Assembly (NCBI RefSeq): GCF_046237015.1
Contig: NZ_JBJYIN010000011.1
Location: 90,995 to 154,994, forward strand
Origin: JBJYIN01 sp046237015
GTDB lineage: Bacteria > Pseudomonadota > Gammaproteobacteria > Enterobacterales > Enterobacteriaceae
Reading direction: 5' to 3'
Length of the DNA stretch: 64,000 bases
Part shown: positions 24,840 to 34,159 of the stretch, in pieces
How positions within the stretch are numbered: position 1 is the first letter of the stretch
Layout of the letters: the number at the start of each line of letters is the position of its first letter
Made by a program: the position numbers and the translations under genes
Notes under the pieces: generated by a model
What the model saw: only the letters and a program-made list of their open reading frames with translations
Databases searched by the model: none
What the model was told of the DNA's origin: nothing

Positions 24840-26252
24840 ATGTCTGCAAATAATGGCAGGTTGCTAAAGCTCCTGATTATACTCTGTCTTGCTGGTGGGT
24901 TATGGTCGCTTCCGGTTCCTGATGGGGTCAAACCCGAAGCCTGGCACTTGATGGCGGTCTTTATTGCTACTGTTGTCGGCTTGATTCTCTCTCCTTATCC
25001 CCTTGGCGCGATGGCGATGTTCAGCCTGACGTCAGTCTCAATACTCGGTTTGTTACCCATTAAAGACGTTCTGGCTGGATTCAGCGATCCGACCATCTGG
25101 ATGATTGCCTGTGCGTTCTTTATTTCCCGCGGATTTATTAAGACCGGTTTTGGTCGGCGTATTGGTCTGCTGTTTATCAGTAAGCTGGGTAATAGCTCGT
25201 TGGGGTTGGCTTATGGCCTGGTGTTCACCGATTTGTTGTTCGCACCAGCGATGCCATCCACGTCCGCTCGCTGTGGTGGGATCATCACGCCGTTGTTCCG
25301 TTCTATCTCTGAGGCCTATGACTCTACGCCGGAAAAGGGTACACAACGTCGTATTGGTGCTTTCCTGGTGCAATCGATTTTCCAATGTAACGCCATAACT
25401 TCTGCCATGTTTATGACATCAATGGCGGGTAACCCAATGGTTGCCAAGCTGGCTTCGCAATTTGGCATTCATATCAGTTGGACCGATTGGGCATTAGCCA
25501 CCCTGTTGCCTGGTTTTCTGTCACTGGCGCTGATCCCTTACCTGATTTATCGCTTCTATCCGCCTGAGCTGAAAAAGACCTCAGAAATGCGAGCTATTGC
25601 GGTTGAACGCTTGCGCGAAATGGGGCGGATGAGCCGCGATGAATGGGTTGTTCTGGGCGTTTTCCTTGGACTGGTGACATTCTGGGTGCTGGGTTCTACG
25701 CTGAAAATCGATGCCACGCTGACGGCGTTGGCGGGGTTGAGCGTGTTGTTGTTAAGCCGTGCGTTGACCTGGGATGATGTCGTCGGTGAAAAAGAAGCCT
25801 GGCATACCGTCGTGTGGTTTTCCGTATTGATGACGTTAGCAGGGCAACTCAACAAAATGGGGCTGATTGCCTGGTTGGGTGGGTTGGCAGGTAATGCGGT
25901 TAGCGGTATGCATTGGTTGCCTATGCTTGGCTTGCTTTTGCTGGTGTACTACTACAGCCACTATCTGATGGCGAGTGCGATTGCCCACATCAGCGCTATG
26001 TATGCGATTTTTGTTTCGATTGCTCTGGCAGCCGGGGCGCCACCGATGTTAACGGTGTTGGTTTTCGGTATCTTCAGTAACCTGTTTATGTCTACTACTC
26101 ACTATTCCAGCGGCCCGGCACCGATCCTGTTTGGTTGTGGTTACATGCCGTTAAGCACCTGGTGGAAGATCGGTTTTTCTATCAGCCTGGTTATTATCCC
26201 CATTTGGCTTGGGGTGGGTAGCGTATGGTGGAAGCTGCTTGGCTTCTGGTAA
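24840..26252 (+). CDS. DASS-family dicarboxylate/tricarboxylate transporter
   Basis: About 470 residues with 11-12 predicted helices, of the divalent anion:sodium symporter family (CitT/TtdT/YbhI group, SLC13-related). Visible features are PEAWHLMAVFIATVVGLILSPYPLGAM near the N-terminus, TDLLFAPAMPSTSARCGGIITPL, and NLFMSTTHYSSGPAPILFGCGYM near the C-terminus. Likely substrates are citrate, malate, succinate, tartrate or 2-oxoglutarate. It is followed by a CitA/DcuS-type two-component system, so it is probably a target of that system. The start at 24840 has a weak GAAGAG upstream; an ATG at 24822 is possible. Confidence 0.88.
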   Translation: MSANNGRLLKLLIILCLAGGLWSLPVPDGVKPEAWHLMAVFIATVVGLILSPYPLGAMAMFSLTSVSILGLLPIKDVLAGFSDPTIWMIACAFFISRGFIKTGFGRRIGLLFISKLGNSSLGLAYGLVFTDLLFAPAMPSTSARCGGIITPLFRSISEAYDSTPEKGTQRRIGAFLVQSIFQCNAITSAMFMTSMAGNPMVAKLASQFGIHISWTDWALATLLPGFLSLALIPYLIYRFYPPELKKTSEMRAIAVERLREMGRMSRDEWVVLGVFLGLVTFWVLGSTLKIDATLTALAGLSVLLLSRALTWDDVVGEKEAWHTVVWFSVLMTLAGQLNKMGLIAWLGGLAGNAVSGMHWLPMLGLLLLVYYYSHYLMASAIAHISAMYAIFVSIALAAGAPPMLTVLVFGIFSNLFMSTTHYSSGPAPILFGCGYMPLSTWWKIGFSISLVIIPIWLGVGSVWWKLLGFW

Positions 26253-26392
26253 GGCCGGATAACGCTCACGTTTTCAACATCCTTTCTCCCATGACGCGTT
26301 TCGCTCCTGTAGCGGGCGCGTCTATCCAACACGCTAAAAGTGACGAAACAGTATAAGATAACGGTGTGATGATGGTTATTCCGGAGAGCGAC

Positions 26393-28006
26393 ATGAGCAA
26401 GAAGAAAGCGCCGCTGAAGTTGGGAACGTCGGTTTTTCTGATGGTTTCTGTCGTACTTGGCGCAGTGCTGTTGGTGGTGTACTCCTTATTGTTCTTTCGT
26501 ATCAATCAGTTATCCGAAGATCATCTGCGTGAAAAAGCGTTTTCGATTGCTCGCACACTTGCCGCATCCCCTGTTGTGATTAATGAACTCAAAGGAATTG
26601 GCGATCCAGATATCGTCCAGAGTACGGCAGAGACGGTTCGACTCCGTAACCAACTGTTATTTGTTACCGTCACGGATATGAACACGATCCGTCATAGTCA
26701 CCCGGAGCCGGAGAGAATTGGCGGATATTTTGCGGGACGTGATATCTATCCTGCGCTGCTGGGGATGGAAAATAGCGCAATTAACCGTGGTACGCTTGAT
26801 CCCGCGCTAAGAGTATTTACACCGGTGTTTGATAGTGACCATAAGCAAGTGGGCGTGGTCGCTTTAGGGATTGCCTTAACCAGTGTACAAAAAGTTATCA
26901 GTGATAACCGCTGGATGATCCCATGGGCGATCCTTGCTGGTGCGCTGGTTGGCTGGCTCGGAACGTTGATTTTGGTGAAGGTACTCAAACGGATTATGCT
27001 GGGTTTTGAGCCGTTCGAAATCTCTAACCTGTTTGAGCAGCGTAATGCCATGTTGAAGCACATCAAGGAAGGTGTGATCGCGGTTGATAAACAGTCACGT
27101 ATTACAGTGATTAATGATGAAGCGCGGCGTTTATTTCGTCAGGATAACGCGCTACCGCACAAATCGACAGAGGGTGTGAGTGAACAGTGGCTGGAACATC
27201 TGCATCTGACGCAGGTGCTGGAAAGTGGTATTCCCCGCCGTGATGAAGAAATCAATTTTAATGGTCACCTGTTGTTGACCAATACTGTGCCGGTGTTTGT
27301 AAAAGGCGATATTATCGGAGCTATCGCGACGTTCCGCGATAAAACGGAAATTAGTCAGCTTTTACAGCGTTTGACCGGTATGTCCTATTACGCGGATGCG
27401 TTACGGGCGCAGTCGCATGAGTTTATGAATAAGCTGCACGTGATATTGGGTATGCTGCATTTAAAATATTATTCCCAGTTGGAGGATTATATTTTGAAAA
27501 CCGCCAATAACTATCAGGCGGAAATTGGCTCCATTATTCGTAAAGTGAAATCACCAGTGATTGCGGGTTTCCTGTTGGGGAAAATTAACCGTGCTCGCGA
27601 TCTCGGCATTACCTTATCCATTAGTGAAGAAAGTCTGCTGCCTGATACGGATGATGTCGATGCAACCAATGAGTTGATTACGGTGCTGGGTAACCTGATT
27701 GAAAACGCGATGGATGCGATCAACGGTCAGGAGAATTGCGAAATCAGCGTCAGCTTCCATCATCAGGATGGTCGTTTGCATGTTACCGTTGGCGATGATG
27801 GTCCTGGTATCGCACTGGAGAATCAGACGCGTATTTATGAGCAAGGCTTTTCCACTAAGGGCAGTGGACGCGGTATTGGCCTGTATTTGACCCAACAGAG
27901 TCTGGAAAAGATCGGCGGTCAGATCGATTTTGAGTCGGAACCTGAGGTATACACTCAGTTTTTCGTTAATATCCCTTATCAAGTAAGGCTGTTTGACCAT
28001 GATTAA
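26393..28006 (+). CDS. Sensor histidine kinase, CitA/DcuS type
   Basis: About 537 residues. One helix near residues 12-34, a periplasmic PAS-like ligand domain to about 165, a second helix near 170-195, a cytoplasmic PAS region (to about 320), then the kinase core. The phosphoacceptor is His342 in SHEFMNKLHVILGMLHL, characteristic of the citrate/C4-dicarboxylate sensor group; N box NLIENAMDAI; G boxes GDDGPGI and GSGRGIGLYL. The start at 26393 has GGAG six bases upstream; the frame from 26366 is less likely. Its stop overlaps the regulator gene by 8 bases. The ligand is probably a plant organic acid such as citrate or malate, by family and neighbours. Confidence 0.9.
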   Translation: MSKKKAPLKLGTSVFLMVSVVLGAVLLVVYSLLFFRINQLSEDHLREKAFSIARTLAASPVVINELKGIGDPDIVQSTAETVRLRNQLLFVTVTDMNTIRHSHPEPERIGGYFAGRDIYPALLGMENSAINRGTLDPALRVFTPVFDSDHKQVGVVALGIALTSVQKVISDNRWMIPWAILAGALVGWLGTLILVKVLKRIMLGFEPFEISNLFEQRNAMLKHIKEGVIAVDKQSRITVINDEARRLFRQDNALPHKSTEGVSEQWLEHLHLTQVLESGIPRRDEEINFNGHLLLTNTVPVFVKGDIIGAIATFRDKTEISQLLQRLTGMSYYADALRAQSHEFMNKLHVILGMLHLKYYSQLEDYILKTANNYQAEIGSIIRKVKSPVIAGFLLGKINRARDLGITLSISEESLLPDTDDVDATNELITVLGNLIENAMDAINGQENCEISVSFHHQDGRLHVTVGDDGPGIALENQTRIYEQGFSTKGSGRGIGLYLTQQSLEKIGGQIDFESEPEVYTQFFVNIPYQVRLFDHD

Positions 28007-28721
28007 TGTACTGATTGTTGATGACGATGCCATGGTTGCAGAGCTAAATAAATCTTATCTGAATCAGGTTTCTGGGTTTAATTGTTATGCGACCGTACCA
28101 ACACTACAGCAGGCCAGAAATTTACTGATGCAACCCAATTCTGAAATCGACCTGGTACTGCTGGATATTTATATGCAGCAGGATAACGGGTTGGATTTGT
28201 TACCCACGATCCGGGAATTCAGTGAAAAAACGGATGTGATTATTATTTCCTCTGCCAGTGACGTCTATACCATTAAAAAAGCGCTGCACTATGGCGTAGT
28301 GGATTATCTGATTAAGCCCTTCCAGTTCTCACGTTTTGAACAAGCACTGACGGCGTACCGTGAAGAAGCCAACTTACTTAAGCACCGTGACTTCGTCGCG
28401 CAGTCTGACATTGATAGCCTGATTCGCCGTACCAGCGGCAGCTCAATGAGTGAGCGTAAGAAGCTACCGAAAGGATTGACCAGCTTAACATTGCGTACCG
28501 TGTGCGAGTGGATTGAAGGTAATCAGGGCGCTGAGTTTTCAACGGAGATGCTGGCTAACGCGATTGGTATTTCCCGCGTTTCATGTCGTAAATATCTCAT
28601 CTATCTGGCAGAAACGGGCATTCTTGCGACCAATATTCTGTATGGCTCAACGGGACGACCGGTGTATCTCTACCGCTTACTGCCAGAAAAGCAGGATGCG
28701 TTGCGGCAGTATTGTGAATAA
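27999..28721 (+). CDS. Response regulator, CitB/DcuR type
   Basis: A 240-residue partner of the sensor. The receiver has acidic residues Asp8-Asp9-Asp10 in LIVDDDA, phosphoacceptor Asp56 in LVLLDIYMQ and Lys106 in YLIKPF. The C-terminal output domain has a helix-turn-helix (FSTEMLANAIGISRVSCRKYLIYL) ending YGSTGRPVYLYRL, as in CitB and DcuR. It probably activates the adjacent carboxylate transporter genes. The last codons and the downstream hairpin have been copied into the tandem duplication that follows. Confidence 0.9.
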   Translation: MINVLIVDDDAMVAELNKSYLNQVSGFNCYATVPTLQQARNLLMQPNSEIDLVLLDIYMQQDNGLDLLPTIREFSEKTDVIIISSASDVYTIKKALHYGVVDYLIKPFQFSRFEQALTAYREEANLLKHRDFVAQSDIDSLIRRTSGSSMSERKKLPKGLTSLTLRTVCEWIEGNQGAEFSTEMLANAIGISRVSCRKYLIYLAETGILATNILYGSTGRPVYLYRLLPEKQDALRQYCE

Positions 28722-28752
28722 AAAGCGGCGAATAAGGTAAACAAAAACAGAA

Positions 28753-28778
28753 ACAAGGCGGGAGCGATCCCGCCTTGT
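28753..28778 (+). terminator. Hairpin after response regulator gene, copy 1
   Basis: A perfect 11-bp stem ACAAGGCGGGA / TCCCGCCTTGT with loop GCGA. No T-run follows, so it may be a weak terminator or an mRNA end-protecting hairpin. Copied at 29216-29241. Confidence 0.6.
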
Positions 28779-28844
28779 GCTATACACATATACACAATTC
28801 AGTGACGATGAAACCAAATGGAGTGGGTTTAGAAGGGATGCGTG

Positions 28845-29111
28845 ATGTTAACAAGTAAATGCAAGACGTTTATTCGATGGGTCAGTATTGCTCTTGTCTC
28901 TTTTTTTTATTATCTACTGGTAGGGGGCGTTGGTGCGATTTCCTTTGATAAGGATATTATGTATTTTTCAGAAAAAACGATATCTGTTGAATATCACAGA
29001 GCTAGCCTAGAGATGATGCAGGAACATACTAACTCGGTGTATTTAGCTGCGTTCATCGCTTTTCCTATCTGTATGGCTCTGATTCTGATTATTTTCAAAA
29101 AGATTAGGTAG
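28845..29111 (+). CDS. Small two-helix membrane protein, tandem copy 1
   Basis: An 88-residue protein of unrecognised family. Two predicted transmembrane helices (about residues 10-32 and 65-84) flank a short loop with KTISVEYHRASLEMMQ; the N-terminus is MLTSKCKTFIRW and the C-terminus is LILIIFKKIR. The ATG at 28845 follows AGAAGGG. The first 12 residues and last 10 are shared with copy 2, while the middle has diverged. Possible roles (membrane immunity protein, small regulator of the sensor kinase or transporter) are guesses; it lies between the two-component system and a carboxylate transporter. Confidence 0.65.
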   Translation: MLTSKCKTFIRWVSIALVSFFYYLLVGGVGAISFDKDIMYFSEKTISVEYHRASLEMMQEHTNSVYLAAFIAFPICMALILIIFKKIR

Positions 29112-29215
29112 TTGCGGTAAACTAAACCGTTACCGATGGCTGTTGCCGAAAAAGCAGGGTTCGCTGCGGCAGTATTGTGAATAAAAAGCGGCGAATAAGG
29201 TAAACAAAAACAGAA

Positions 29216-29241
29216 ACAAGGCGGGAGCGATCCCGCCTTGT
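29216..29241 (+). terminator. Hairpin, duplicated copy 2
   Basis: Same 11-bp stem and GCGA loop as at 28753-28778, carried along by the tandem duplication. Confidence 0.55.
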
Positions 29242-29298
29242 GCTATACACATTCAGTGATAATGAAACCAAATGGAGTGGGTTTAGAAGGGATGCACT

Positions 29299-29571
29299 AT
29301 GTTAACAAGTAAATGCAAGACGTTTATTCGATGGTTCAGTATTTGCCTTGTCTCTTTTTGTTATTTGATAAGCATTGCTATTTTTTCTTTTGGACATGTT
29401 CAAGATAAGGAAAGAATGGTTTTTTTATCTGATAAAACAGTGTCAGTTGAATACCATTTTGCGATATTGGCTGATATGCGAGAGTCTATGGACTCCATGT
29501 ATTCAGCCATACTGATTGGTTTTCCAATTAGTATGATCCTGATTCTGATTATTTTCAAAAAGGTTAGATAG
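29299..29571 (+). CDS. Small two-helix membrane protein, tandem copy 2
   Basis: A 90-residue paralogue of the preceding protein: MLTSKCKTFIRWFSI at the start, a loop with DKTVSVEYHFAILADMRESMDSMY, and LILIIFKKVR at the end. Two membrane helices are predicted. The upstream 50 bases, including AAATGGAGTGGGTTTAGAAG and the RBS, are nearly identical to copy 1, so both should be expressed in the same way. Conserved ends with a diverged middle suggest either relaxed constraint or diversification of the exposed part. Confidence 0.65.
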   Translation: MLTSKCKTFIRWFSICLVSFCYLISIAIFSFGHVQDKERMVFLSDKTVSVEYHFAILADMRESMDSMYSAILIGFPISMILILIIFKKVR

Positions 29572-29659
29572 TTGCGGTAAGCCAAACCGTTACCAATGGC
29601 TGTAGCCAGAAAAACAGGACTCGCTGCGCCAATATTGTGAATAGTTAGTGCTGGATAAA

Positions 29660-29695
29660 ATAAAAACGCCATGGCAATCCCCGTGGCGTTTTTAT
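29660..29695. terminator. Bidirectional terminator before 2-HCT transporter gene
   Basis: AAAAACGCCATGG pairs with CCGTGGCGTTTTT in a stem with a short loop, flanked by A-rich and T-rich ends, between convergent genes. Confidence 0.85.
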
Positions 29696-29716
29696 TATTG
29701 GAGAAGCTCGGTTGAA

Positions 29717-31066
29717 TCAGACAACCCAGCCCAGTAACAATGTCGCGCCAATCACGGTTGAAGCCCCGCCGATACGGGTAGCGATTTGTGCGAACGGCAT
29801 CAACGACATACGGTTAGATGCAGACAGGATGGCGACATCACCGGTTCCACCTAAGCCGCTGTGACATGTAGTCACGATAGAAGCTTCAATCGGGTACATA
29901 TTCAGGCGTGGCGCGATAAGGAAACTGACGGCAGCCATTGACAGCACGACAGAACCACAGACGATCACATAGCCGATAGAGAAGACGGCAACCACGCTCT
30001 CCAGCGGGATATACAGCATTCCCAATCCAATCATTAACGGCCATACCAGTGAACTGGACACAAATTTGTAGACGCTGTGCGCACCGGTTTCCATGGTGCC
30101 AGGGATGACTCGGCTGTATTTACAGAAGACGGCAATCAGGATCATCAGTACCGGTCCCGGAATGTGGACCAGTTTCTCGAACAGACCACCAACGATAAAG
30201 AAGGCGCAAATCATCAGTAGCCCGCCTCCCATCAGGTGGAAATCGACAGGTTTTGGGGCTTCTTTGACGGCAAACATCGCATTTTCTTCGTCACTGCGAA
30301 CCAAACGGCCTTCGCCGTTCAGATCCTTACGACGCATACCGAGGCGGGATAGAATACCTGCGCAGAAGATAGCGAAGATATTACCGACCACAGCGGCTGG
30401 TGCCAATTGAGCGACATACACATCCGGGGTTTGGCCCAAGATTGCCGAGTAAGCTAATGACAGTGGAAGGATACCTTCGCCAATACCGCCACCGATAATC
30501 GGTACGATGATGAAAAAGAACGTATGGTAGAAGCTGTAACCGAAGAGTTTTCCGACCAACAGGCCCGTCACTAGCGCGGTTGCTGTTCCGATGACCAATG
30601 GTACGAACATGCGGATCATCCCCTGAATCAGGATTTTTCGGTTCATCCCCAAAATGCTGCCAACGACGAGACAGGCGATAACGAAATAGAGAAAATTTGC
30701 CTCTTTCATTAACAGATGCACGGTCTTCATGGTGTTATCGTTAAATAAATTAAAGTACACCATAATTGAGGGCACCATCAGACAAAGAATGGCTGGGCCG
30801 CCGACATCTTTAAATACCGGTATTTTATAACCGATATGCGACAGTAAAAAACCCATTGTCATGATAATGGCGAAGCCACCAATCATATTTTTAGGAAGAT
30901 ATCCCGCATAGGCGGCGATAAAAACAATAACAGAAATAGCAATAAAAAGAGCTACGGGAACAGAGCTTATTTTTTTGCTTAACAGGTTTCCGATGAAGGA
31001 CATTGCCTGAGGCGTTTCGATGGCAAGATTATTCTCACATAAAATATCGGTTTCAGTTTTTTTCAT
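29717..31066 (-). CDS. 2-hydroxycarboxylate transporter (CitS/MaeN family)
   Basis: A 449-residue sodium symporter with about 11 helices. The two reentrant-loop signatures of the family are present as IIGGGIGEG and CHSGLGGTGDVAIL. The family carries citrate (CitS) or malate (MaeN, CimH); the C-terminal half shows the substrate-binding Arg context LMPFAQIATRIGGA, but the choice between citrate and malate is not clear. It converges on the two-component system, a probable regulator. The ATG at 31066 with GGGTG upstream is preferred; a GTG three codons upstream is possible. Confidence 0.9.
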   Translation of the reverse strand: MKKTETDILCENNLAIETPQAMSFIGNLLSKKISSVPVALFIAISVIVFIAAYAGYLPKNMIGGFAIIMTMGFLLSHIGYKIPVFKDVGGPAILCLMVPSIMVYFNLFNDNTMKTVHLLMKEANFLYFVIACLVVGSILGMNRKILIQGMIRMFVPLVIGTATALVTGLLVGKLFGYSFYHTFFFIIVPIIGGGIGEGILPLSLAYSAILGQTPDVYVAQLAPAAVVGNIFAIFCAGILSRLGMRRKDLNGEGRLVRSDEENAMFAVKEAPKPVDFHLMGGGLLMICAFFIVGGLFEKLVHIPGPVLMILIAVFCKYSRVIPGTMETGAHSVYKFVSSSLVWPLMIGLGMLYIPLESVVAVFSIGYVIVCGSVVLSMAAVSFLIAPRLNMYPIEASIVTTCHSGLGGTGDVAILSASNRMSLMPFAQIATRIGGASTVIGATLLLGWVV

Positions 31067-32333
31067 TGTATTCACCCGTGCTAAGACGTTTGGGACAGAA
31101 ATGGTTTGTTCTATCTTTAATGACTAAATTTTTGTTCTTTATCAATGTGTAGCAAGAGAATGAGAAAGCGTTTTTTATTTAGGGCTTTTTATTTATAAAG
31201 AAAGCAGATTGGAGGGTAATCTAGCATGAGTGAATGTTAAAAATAATACATCATGCCGTGATTAATGCTGTATTTGTGAACTTATCGACAACTCTTTTTT
31301 AAATAATTTATATCACTCTTTTGTAATTAAATTAATTTATTTTGAGTAAGGAGGTTTTGTGATGGTTTTTTCGAAGGTACTAACAGGAAATAAAAATATC
31401 ATTTTATAAGAATAAGTAAATAGTCGATATAGACAGCAGTGAAAATATTTTCATAAAGAAAACTTTAATTTGTTTATACCCGTCATACTTCAAGTTGCTT
31501 GTGCGTTGGCTACGCTCACTCACCCGAATCACTTACCTGAGTAAGCTCATCGGGATTCCTTCGCTTGCCGCCTTCATGCAACTCGAATTATTTAGTGTAT
31601 AAGGCGTGAATTAAATAAATTATCCTCATTTTTATCACCCCATTTTTCTATTTAGCACCATAGCTTTTTAACCATAAAAAGGCGGTAGTTGTCGAGCGAT
31701 CCCTGGTCACTGGCTCAGATAAACGTTACATGGCCCACCATGCCGGTATCCGCCTACCTGCGGCCCAGATTATTTGAAGTATAAAGTTTTTTTATCGAGC
31801 GTAGATAGTCTGGATTTCTTTGATAGACGGTCAAATTAATATCATTTTTGCTTATTGCTTGGCAGAATTTTCACCTGTAGTTAACCTTTTTAACAAAAAA
31901 TAGTGCTCATATCTTGGACACATAGGACGATTTTACTATAGTTTTTTTAATGGTGATAATTTCCTTTTATATGCGATTGTATGGTGTTTTCGCCTGGCTT
32001 AATGCGCTGTATCGATACATAAATTCTGGTTTTATTTAAAAATATGAATTTTATTTTTAAGCATGGTGAAGCGAGTGATTGTAAATCCCTACAGCTTATG
32101 TTGACGTCACCGTGATCTATTGACAAATTGAGGGCGTCTATGAGGTAAGAAGCCGCTGGGGATAAGGGTCATACGACGTGCTATATGTGCGTCTGTATAT
32201 TTTGCGTCTCCCGCTGTTTACTCCCTCAATATTTTACTTTATGCCTTCGGGCAACAGGGTACGGACCGAAGCGTTTAAAAATACAGGTCTGACCAAATCA
32301 ACACACAACATCACCCATAGTGGAGCACAAGTA
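31067..32333. other. Long AT-rich intergenic region with one ERIC element
   Basis: 1267 bases between divergent genes. It holds the promoter of the 2-HCT transporter on the left, a canonical ERIC element (31475-31601), a GC-richer patch at 31680-31770 of unknown origin, and the dppA promoter and leader on the right. A long frame runs into dppA from 32178 but has no signal-peptide character until 32334. No gene recognised. Confidence 0.5.
31475..31601 (+). repeat. Canonical 127-bp ERIC element
   Basis: Exactly 127 bases, with ends TATACCCGTCATACTTCAAG and CTCGAATTATTTAGTGTATA and the core ACCCGAATCACTTACCTGAG followed by TAAGCTCATCGGGAT. It is the unexpanded form of the family seen elsewhere in the window. 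Confidence 0.92.
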
Positions 32334-33941
32334 ATGGCAAATTCCCTGGCTAAATCAAGGATACTGACACTCAGCCTTGGTCTGCTGGCAATGTCTGTCA
32401 CAGCAGGTTTGCAGGCGAAAACGTTAGTTTATTGTTCAGAAGGCTCTCCGGAAGGTTTTAACCCACAGTTGTTCACCTCTGGTACGACATTTGATGCCAG
32501 TTCTATTCCTATCTATAACCGTCTGGTGGAGTTTAAAGACGGTACGACAGATACCATACCGGGTCTGGCCGAGAAGTGGGATATTAGCGAGGATGGCAAA
32601 ACCTATACGTTCCATCTGCGTAAAGGCGTGAAATGGCAGGACGGTAAGGATTTCAAACCGTCCCGCGAATTCAATGCCGATGACGTGATTTTCTCCTTCA
32701 TGCGTCAGCAAGATGCTAATCACCCGTATCACAAAGTCTCTGGTGGTAGTTATGAATACTATCAGGGGATGGGGATGCCTGAGTTGGTCAGCAAAGTTGA
32801 GAAGGTCGATGATTACACCGTGCGCTTTGAACTGACTCGCCCAGAAGCGCCGTTCCTGGCTAACCTGGCGATGGATTTCGCCTCCATTATGTCAGCAGAA
32901 TATGCCGATAAAATGCTGAAAGCCGGTACGCCGGAGAAGATTGACCTGAACCCGATTGGTACTGGCCCATTCCAGTTACAGCAATATCAGAAAGACTCCC
33001 GCATTCTGTACAAAGCTTTCGAAGGTTACTGGGGTAGCAAACCGGGCGTCGATCGTCTGGTTTTCTCCATTACGCCAGATGCTTCCGTACGTTACGCCAA
33101 ACTGCAAAAAAATGAATGCCAGATCATGCCGTATCCGAATCCAGCCGATCTCGTGCGCATGAAAGAAGACAAGAACATCACGTTGATGGAGCAACCGGGG
33201 CTGAACGTCGGCTATCTTGCTTACAACGTTGAGAAAAAACCGCTGGATAACGTCAAAATTCGCCAGGCGCTGAACTATGCGGTTAACAAATCTGCCATCA
33301 TTGATGCTGTCTATCAGGGGGCCGGTCAGGCTGCAACCAACCTGATCCCACCGACCATGTGGGGCTACAACAGTGACGTTAAAGACAACGGCTACGATCC
33401 TGAAAAGGCGAAAGCGTTGTTAAAAGAAGCGGGTATGGCTGACGGTTTCTCTATCGACCTGTGGGCAATGCCGGTACAGCGTCCGTACAACCCGAACGCG
33501 CGCCGTATGGCGGAAATGATTCAGTCCGACTGGGCGAAAGTTGGCGTGAAAGCCAAGATCGTCACTTACGAGTGGGGCGAGTATCTGAAACGTGCGAAAG
33601 ACGGTGAACACCAGACCGTGCTGATGGGGTGGACGGGCGACAACGGGGATCCAGATAACTTCTTCGCGACGCTGTTCAGCTGCGATGCTGCCAAAAATGG
33701 CTCCAACTACTCCAAGTGGTGCTACAAGCCGTTTGAAGACTTGATCCAACCAGCGCGTGCCGTTTCCGATCACGAAAAACGTATTGAACTGTACAAACAA
33801 GCACAGGTGGTGATGCACGATCAGGCTCCGGCACTGATTGTCGCGCACTCCACCGTGTATGAACCAGTACGTAAAAACGTGAAAGGTTACGTGGTTCAGC
33901 CGCGTGGTGTACATAGCTTCAATAACGTCACGTTGGATTAA
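32334..33941 (+). CDS. dppA: Dipeptide-binding periplasmic protein
   Basis: A 535-residue family 5 solute-binding protein. The signal peptide ends VTAGLQAKT; the mature start KTLVYCSEGSPEGFNPQLFTSGTTFDASS is nearly the same as E. coli DppA, as are NPIGTGPFQLQQYQKDSR and WTGDNGDPDNFFATLFSC. It binds dipeptides for the Dpp importer and in E. coli also serves heme uptake and chemotaxis with Tap. The ATG at 32334 is chosen because the signal peptide starts there. Followed by hairpins before dppB, giving more receptor than channel. Confidence 0.97.
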   Translation: MANSLAKSRILTLSLGLLAMSVTAGLQAKTLVYCSEGSPEGFNPQLFTSGTTFDASSIPIYNRLVEFKDGTTDTIPGLAEKWDISEDGKTYTFHLRKGVKWQDGKDFKPSREFNADDVIFSFMRQQDANHPYHKVSGGSYEYYQGMGMPELVSKVEKVDDYTVRFELTRPEAPFLANLAMDFASIMSAEYADKMLKAGTPEKIDLNPIGTGPFQLQQYQKDSRILYKAFEGYWGSKPGVDRLVFSITPDASVRYAKLQKNECQIMPYPNPADLVRMKEDKNITLMEQPGLNVGYLAYNVEKKPLDNVKIRQALNYAVNKSAIIDAVYQGAGQAATNLIPPTMWGYNSDVKDNGYDPEKAKALLKEAGMADGFSIDLWAMPVQRPYNPNARRMAEMIQSDWAKVGVKAKIVTYEWGEYLKRAKDGEHQTVLMGWTGDNGDPDNFFATLFSCDAAKNGSNYSKWCYKPFEDLIQPARAVSDHEKRIELYKQAQVVMHDQAPALIVAHSTVYEPVRKNVKGYVVQPRGVHSFNNVTLD

Positions 33942-33969
33942 TTCAGCCACTGATTTTCATGGACACTGA

Positions 33970-34095
33970 AAACCCCGACCTTGCGATTCCTCGTCATAGG
34001 AGTCGTGGAGGCGGGGTTTCTTGCCCATTAAATTTTTGGGGCGAGTTTTCCTGTCCGCCACACACGACGTTTAAAATCGTTCCTGACGATTTTTT
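33970..34095 (+). terminator. Two hairpins between dppA and dppB
   Basis: A long hairpin pairs AAACCCCG (33970-33977) with CGGGGTTT (34012-34019), with inner CGATTCCT/AGGAGTCG. A second terminator-like hairpin is AAAATCGT (34073-34080) with ACGATTTTTT (34086-34095). They probably lower expression of dppBCDF relative to dppA. Confidence 0.7.
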
Positions 34096-34159
34096 ATCTG
34101 TGAGCAATGATAAGCCCGGTAGCCTATGAGCCGCCGGGCATGAATAGAGAGTTCGGGAT

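Larger units (their letters stand above)
28680..29660 (+). repeat. Tandem duplication carrying a small membrane-protein gene
   Basis: The segment from the last codons of the response regulator (CGGCAGTATTGTGAATAAAA near 28705) through a hairpin and a small gene is repeated about 460 bases later (same words near 29169), and its first part starts a third time (CCAATATTGTGAATAG near 29628) before being cut off. Copies of the hairpin are at 28753-28778 and 29216-29241, 463 bases apart. The small genes start at 28845 and 29299. The remnant of the regulator 3' end in unit 2 shows the direction of the duplication. Confidence 0.85.

Noticed and set aside
29400..29672. 90-codon minus-strand frame over small membrane gene copy 2
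   Set aside because: The plus-strand frame has a duplicated RBS and conserved termini; this is its shadow.
31680..31770. GC-richer patch suspected to be an insertion sequence remnant
   Set aside because: No terminal repeats, target duplication or transposase fragment could be found.
32178..32333. 52-codon extension of dppA
   Set aside because: The conserved signal peptide begins at 32334, and the extension has no similarity to DppA proteins.
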